The notes under the pieces are model-generated. The model worked only from the letters and a program-made list of their open reading frames with translations, searched no databases and had not been told where the DNA came from. This document shows positions 60,521 to 64,000 of a stretch of DNA of 64,000 bases, one piece after another. The first letter of the stretch is position 1. The number at the start of each line of letters is the position of its first letter. The DNA comes from Aromatoleum evansii (GTDB lineage: Bacteria; Pseudomonadota; Gammaproteobacteria; Burkholderiales; Rhodocyclaceae), in the NCBI RefSeq assembly GCF_012910805.1, contig NZ_WTVK01000033.1, positions 1-64,000 of the forward strand. Direction: 5' to 3'. A program made the translations under genes and the position numbers.

Positions 60521-61667
60521 GCGCCTTGTGGTTCCAGAGCTGCTCGACGGACATGACGGAAAATTCCGATTGCCGCGCAAGATGTGTAGGATCGCCGCCG
60601 ACAGTGATCTGGGCGCGGTCATGCTTTGGCTCGCGCGATACGAGGACCGTCCTTCGACTTATCGCTGTTATCGGCGCGAAGTTGAGCGTTTGCTGAATTG
60701 GGCATTGGTCGAAAGGAAGCTCGCAATGTCATCTCTAACCGAGGAGGATTTTGCTGCATATGAATACTTTCTTTTGCGTCCGCATCCGCCGGAGCGATGG
60801 ATCACGACGTCGAAGCGTGAGCGTAGCGACGCTGCGTGGCTCCCATTTGCGGGCCCCTTGTGCGCGCGATCACGGCGCATAGCAATCAGCGTGTTGAGTC
60901 AACTGACAGACTGGCTGCGAGAGGTTGGTTACTGCAATATCGGACAGTCCCTCGCGCGCCATCGCTTGCTGACTCACCAGTCGGCCAGCACACTGGCCCT
61001 GGAATGGGATCGTGATCCTTCCGGGAAGGTGCTCGCATTTTCCGATTGGCGCGTGTTGCGGCGTAGCCTTTATGCGAGTCCATGCGATGAGAAACAGCTT
61101 CGTCGGCGTTTGGCGGTCGAACTGCTCTACTTTGCATCCCTGAGCATCAGGGAGGCCGTGCATGTGAAGGCTGACGATTTTGTCTTGGAAGATGGGTTCG
61201 TGCTTCTTCGGGTGCCATCGCGGGGACGTGAATTCTTCCCAATCTACGTGGTCCCGCCGCTCAAACAGACCATCGAAGCGTTGTTTTCCGTTCGCGCGGA
61301 AGAAATCGGGGACCTCTCGAGTCCAACATGGCGGGGTGCTGCCACGGCCTATTGTTCAATCTTGCACTCCGAGAACGTCGTCGGCTATGACGTTAAAGTC
61401 GCATTGCACGACGCAGCCGACTGGGCCCGCCGACAAGGCGACCACGGCGCCGCGGTACGGCTGTCACGTTCAACTCCGCACTGCCTGCGACATGCATTCG
61501 AGACCCATGCGGATGAACTTGGCGTTTCAGGATGGGCAACGCGTCTTATTGGGACGGGACAGCTTAGCGATTGGTGGGCGAAGCAGTATATGAGTCCGCG
61601 GTCCCGGCTCGCCCCAGTGGATATCGAACGTGGCTTTGCCGCCTTGGCGCGGTGCTGGAGCGAGTAG
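60444..61667 (+). CDS. tnsF: TnsF-like protein: inactivated tyrosine recombinase domain
   Basis: This 407-aa protein is the proposed target selector. The fold of a tyrosine recombinase is kept: core-binding helices, then SLSIREAVHV, PSRGREFFPIYVV, PHCLRHAF and LSDWWAKQYMS. The catalytic set is not: the first Arg (GLR in active enzymes) is Ser, the hairpin Lys is Arg, and the His before Tyr is replaced by Thr or Gly. His-x-x-Arg and the Tyr remain. This fits TnsF of Tn6022-like transposons, known to hold an inactivated recombinase domain and direct insertion to comM. GTG 60444 is chosen because GAGGG precedes it; it overlaps tniQ by 77 bp. The target for this copy is not shown. Confidence 0.8.
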   Translation: MIAVPALCALATNTVRHVNGRIAPLERLVVPELLDGHDGKFRLPRKMCRIAADSDLGAVMLWLARYEDRPSTYRCYRREVERLLNWALVERKLAMSSLTEEDFAAYEYFLLRPHPPERWITTSKRERSDAAWLPFAGPLCARSRRIAISVLSQLTDWLREVGYCNIGQSLARHRLLTHQSASTLALEWDRDPSGKVLAFSDWRVLRRSLYASPCDEKQLRRRLAVELLYFASLSIREAVHVKADDFVLEDGFVLLRVPSRGREFFPIYVVPPLKQTIEALFSVRAEEIGDLSSPTWRGAATAYCSILHSENVVGYDVKVALHDAADWARRQGDHGAAVRLSRSTPHCLRHAFETHADELGVSGWATRLIGTGQLSDWWAKQYMSPRSRLAPVDIERGFAALARCWSE

Positions 61668-61814
61668 GGGCACGCAAGACGTCGGTCGAGTCGTTTGCGC
61701 AATAATGTCAAGTCTCCGGGTGTCCACACGCCGTAGTCGAACGATGTTCGCAGCGCCCAGCCATTGAACGATAATGATCGACTGCGGCGGGCGACGGTCC
61801 CGCGAGGGCGATTC

Positions 61815-62273
61815 ATGCACATGACAATGTTTCTCGGTGAAACGGCGGCCTGTACCGCGTCGGCGGGATCCACGTCCATCTTCGTGATTTCAAACCAGGC
61901 GTCCGATGCGACCGCGGCTGCGCCGATGCGGCCCGGTTGGCGCGAGGTTCGCGACGTCCTGCAGGAACGGGAAGCCGATCCGGCGCGTCGCCAGCAACTG
62001 GCCAACGCACGCAAGCGCTTGGCGCACGTGTTGTCGGAGCGCGGCAGCGTGACCTTTCTGCGGCTGGAGATGGGCTTGTCGAGGCGAGCGCTGGCCGCAT
62101 TGAGTTCGATTCCTGAAGCCGAACTGTCGCGCCTCGAGGGCGGGGCCGAGACGGATCCGCGGCTGTCGGTGTGTTGCAGGCTTGCGCAGGCTTTGGACCG
62201 ATCGCTCGCGGAGATCGCGGCGGCGATTGAGGTCAGTGGCCGCAACAGTCGCGACTTGATGCGTACCTGGTAG
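61815..62273 (+). CDS. Xre-like DNA-binding protein
   Basis: This 152-aa protein starts at ATG 61815 (MHMTMFLGETAACTASAGST). The core (LANARKRLAHVLSERGSVTF ... LRLEMGLSRRALAALSSIPE) is helical and has a helix-turn-helix pattern with an acidic tail resembling Xre/Cro regulators (SRLEGGAETDPRLSVCCRLA). It may regulate genes near the transposon right side, or be cargo. A long opposite-strand frame (61385-62245) is Arg/Pro-rich and rejected. Confidence 0.6.
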   Translation: MHMTMFLGETAACTASAGSTSIFVISNQASDATAAAPMRPGWREVRDVLQEREADPARRQQLANARKRLAHVLSERGSVTFLRLEMGLSRRALAALSSIPEAELSRLEGGAETDPRLSVCCRLAQALDRSLAEIAAAIEVSGRNSRDLMRTW

Positions 62274-62745
62274 GTGGGAGCCCGCGACGAACGCCAAGCC
62301 GCAGCGCGCGGACGTGCCGCTGGAGAGGCTCACACGGCTCGCACGCGAGGCGACACCAAAGGCGGCGCGTGATGCCGTCGCAGCGGGGCGCGCAGTGGCC
62401 GGATGGAAGGGCGGTCGCATGGAGGGGTTCGGTGCTGGGGGGTATCCGTTGTGCGCCGTGCGGCCCGATCCGGGTGCGCCCGCCGAAGGTTAAGGGCGCT
62501 CGGCGCGGCTATTGTATGGTTCGTTGTGCCACACGCGCCGTTTGCGACGCGCAAGGCTTGCTTGGGCGTGCCTGGGAGATCCGGTCATGTAGTGAAACTG
62601 GCTTGAAACCAATACGTTACGATAACTTCAGGGCAAGAATGCGGCGCGCGCTGCTGCAGAGGCCTGCACCGCGGGCACAACGAACCAGACAATAGGTCGT
62701 AACGGAGCGAGTCCGGAGCGCCACGCCGCGATCGTCGGTCGCACA
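62274..62745. other. Gap with inverted repeat pair, no gene
   Basis: No convincing coding frame in about 470 bp. It holds the 20-bp inverted repeat described at 62511-62693. The remaining sequence is GC-rich without protein-like frames. It lies downstream (in the direction of the antitoxin gene) where a RES-type toxin would normally follow, and no such gene is present. Confidence 0.5.
62511..62693. repeat. Inverted repeat pair, 183 bp apart outer ends
   Basis: ATTGTATGGTTCGTTGTGCC at 62511-62530 pairs with GGCACAACGAACCAGACAAT at 62674-62693: 19 of 20 bases match in inverted orientation around a 143-bp centre. The outer CT/AG also match. Such a short-ended 183-bp unit could be a miniature inverted-repeat element or a recombination/regulatory site. 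No coding frame lies in it. Confidence 0.6.
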
Positions 62746-63231
62746 CTAGGCGTAGGCACCGGACTGCATCTGCGCCAACAGCTGCTCGAGCACCCTGAAT
62801 CCCTCGAGCGTGTCGGTGAAGCCGGCAGGACGTCGCCCGCCCAAGGCCGGACAGGGACTGGCGAGCCAGTCCCCGACCCAATGTGGCGCATCAAAGGGCG
62901 TGTGCTGACTGGTGGTCCTCACCATGTCGTCCGCGATCTCGATCAGTCGCAGGAAGGCAAGGACGCGCTCGCTCTGTTCGGTCGTGAGCCGCTTGCCCTT
63001 CAGCGGCGCGGCGACGGGTGAGTGGGCGGCCAGTTGTAGCAGTTCGATCAATTCGGCCATCGAGCGACCGACGGCCGTCGCGATCTCGACGAGCGCGACA
63101 GACTCGATTCCGGCACGCAAGACGTTGATCCTGTCCATGGGATCGAGACGAATCAGCGCCCGCAGGTCAAGCACGGGGCGCTTCTGACTTCCCGCTTTGT
63201 GTCGCGGCCGGATCGCGGACATCGGGTGCAT
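62746..63231 (-). CDS. Xre/MbcA/ParS-type antitoxin
   Basis: This 161-aa protein (start ATG 63231; 63222 is also possible) ends in a DUF2384 toxin-binding region: WLASPCPALGGRRPAGFTDT followed by EGFRVLEQLLAQMQSGAYA, the hallmark of RES-Xre and ParST antitoxins. The N-terminal part contains helical Xre-like segments (LIRLDPMDRINVLRAGIESV, EIATAVGRSMAELIELLQLA). The partner toxin with a RES domain would be expected immediately downstream on the minus strand, but that stretch is non-coding, so this looks like an orphan antitoxin. Confidence 0.8.
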   Translation of the reverse strand: MHPMSAIRPRHKAGSQKRPVLDLRALIRLDPMDRINVLRAGIESVALVEIATAVGRSMAELIELLQLAAHSPVAAPLKGKRLTTEQSERVLAFLRLIEIADDMVRTTSQHTPFDAPHWVGDWLASPCPALGGRRPAGFTDTLEGFRVLEQLLAQMQSGAYA

Positions 63232-63411
63232 GGCGGACTTGGGCTGAAAGGAGCAGTCTAACCGAATCGCGCTGCCGCCGATCCCGGGGCAGTGCGCTGC
63301 GGGCGAGCAAACCCACCGGGCGCTCGTGGGGCAGATCGTTGCAGGCCCCGCTTCAGGCATGGGACTGCCGACGGTGGCAAAGGCACCCCGATGGGGATCC
63401 GAGAAAGCGAG

Positions 63412-63630
63412 TCAGCCCTCGTGAAAAATCGGGTACTTTCCCCTGTCGTTGCGCCGTTTCGCAGCCGCCTCCCTCCGTCCTCGATCCTCGGCCGTCAGCA
63501 CCGCCACCGGTTTGCCCGAAAGTGCGAACAGCCGCCCGTTCAGCGCGTCGGGGGCAACCCGCTTAACGCGTTTGCCGATGCTGAGTTTCATCAACGTATC
63601 CAGCGCGGGATCGGTTACGGAGAAGAGCAT
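63412..63630 (-). CDS. Small hypothetical protein
   Basis: This 72-aa protein from ATG 63630 reads MLFSVTDPALDTLMKLSIGK and ends with a basic segment (TAEDRGRREAAAKRRNDRGK). It is likely a small basic protein, perhaps a remnant. The longer upstream frame is Arg/Ser-rich and rejected. Unknown function. Confidence 0.45.
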   Translation of the reverse strand: MLFSVTDPALDTLMKLSIGKRVKRVAPDALNGRLFALSGKPVAVLTAEDRGRREAAAKRRNDRGKYPIFHEG

Positions 63631-64000
63631 ACGCGTCTGAGGTGCCGGAAAGCGGCCAGCAACGCCTGCGGCGCGCCTCGGTAACGATTGCCTAAGTGTA
63701 GCGATCGTTGAAGATGGTACAGGCGAGCGCGAGAATCGCCGGACAACAGCCGGCACTTACACACTACCAGCCTCGCGCGCCGGTGTCCGGTTGGCGCGCT
63801 GAGTCGGTGAATGGGGGGCTTCCTTGTGCCATTGTGTGGTCGCGTGTGCCAGGTCGGGGGTATCGATCCCCCTGAAGACCTCGATCTCGCGGGTGTGCCT
63901 TCCGGGCCACTCCCACGGGAGGAGCGAGACGTGTCCATGATTTTTCGATTAAACGGCCACTTACGATCGCTTCCGGCAGAGGTGGCGCGCGCACGGTCAA
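63631..64000. other. Window right edge, no supported gene
   Basis: Only partial frames are visible. A minus-strand stretch from about 63945 to 63764 reads protein-like in one frame (GRHTREIEVFRGIDTPDLAH) but has no start codon inside the window, so it could be the frameshifted or degenerate end of a gene. No transposon right end was recognised. Confidence 0.3.

Larger units (their letters stand above)
54342..61667 (+). mobile_element. Tn7-like (Tn6022-type) transposon, left end and core genes
   Basis: The transposition operon tnsA-tnsB-tnsC-tniQ-tnsF is contiguous from 55217 to 61667, with gene overlaps or gaps of only 10 bp, and all genes run rightwards. Left-end repeats start at 54342. The right end was not found; cargo may continue to the window edge, so the extent given covers only what is supported. 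Gene order matches the five-gene transposition module of Tn6022-like elements, in which the fifth protein is the comM-targeting TnsF. The insertion lies in plasmid sequence just after the kfrA remnant. GC looks lower than in the plasmid backbone. Confidence 0.8.

Noticed and set aside
61385-62245. Long minus-strand reading frame of 286 residues
   Set aside because: It lies opposite tnsF and the Xre-like gene, is Arg/Ser/Ala-rich without recognisable motif, and mirrors the high-GC shadow pattern seen opposite other genes here.

Overview
The window looks like part of a large low-copy plasmid (or a plasmid-derived element) of a GC-rich proteobacterium, most likely a betaproteobacterium. The evidence is an iteron origin with a Rep_3-type initiator, a complete ParMRC partition locus, a kfrA-like gene, conjugation-associated genes (TraB-type nitrilase, lytic transglycosylase), and no rRNA, tRNA or core chromosomal genes that I can see. 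The taxon is inferred from GC content and gene style only. The first 19 bases are a Tn5 (Nextera) mosaic end, so the left edge is a contig end, not a biological boundary.

Layout. 1-1.7 kb: a SWIM zinc-finger fragment, a TGT/DpdA-like transglycosylase and an AP2-like protein. 1.7-4.0 kb: an iteron array of about twenty GGTGTG...CAGG units, first mostly direct and then all inverted, followed by the replication initiator. 4.1-10.5 kb: a compact SMC-type plasmid-defence operon in the order jetC-jetB-jetA-jetD (Wadjet-like), directly behind the replicon. 10.5-39.3 kb: a long accessory region, mostly leftward, with many small hypothetical genes, an ERCC4 nuclease, an N4/N6-type DNA methylase, a single-chain MmeI-like restriction-modification enzyme, a lipoprotein, a NYN-domain protein, a DUF5131 protein, a stand-alone protein with a DD35E-like pattern, and a tyrosine recombinase.

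39.3-50.6 kb: the maintenance/transfer block. A centromere-like array of three 72-bp units (two iterons each) precedes parM-parR. Then come small membrane proteins, a lytic transglycosylase, a RecG-like helicase, a TraB-like nitrilase, a possible nucleic-acid-binding protein, an Ala/Pro-rich membrane protein, a bactofilin and a winged-helix protein.

50.6-62 kb: the most unusual part. A tyrosine recombinase with an intact catalytic set (50.6-51.8 kb) is followed by small genes and a kfrA gene that has lost its N-terminal domain exactly at a TGTCAACA-type motif. Less than 1.1 kb further on, repeats of the same motif precede a Tn7-like transposition operon, tnsA-tnsB-tnsC-tniQ, ending in a tyrosine-recombinase-like gene whose catalytic residues are lost. 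That last gene matches the TnsF target-selector concept known from Tn6022-like transposons. The intact recombinase at 50.6 kb shares its N-terminal core-binding signature, so an active and an inactivated member of one family appear to sit about 9 kb apart. The right flank has an Xre-like regulator, a 20-bp inverted repeat pair and an apparently orphan MbcA/ParS-type antitoxin. The transposition operon looks less GC-rich than the plasmid around it, consistent with later acquisition.
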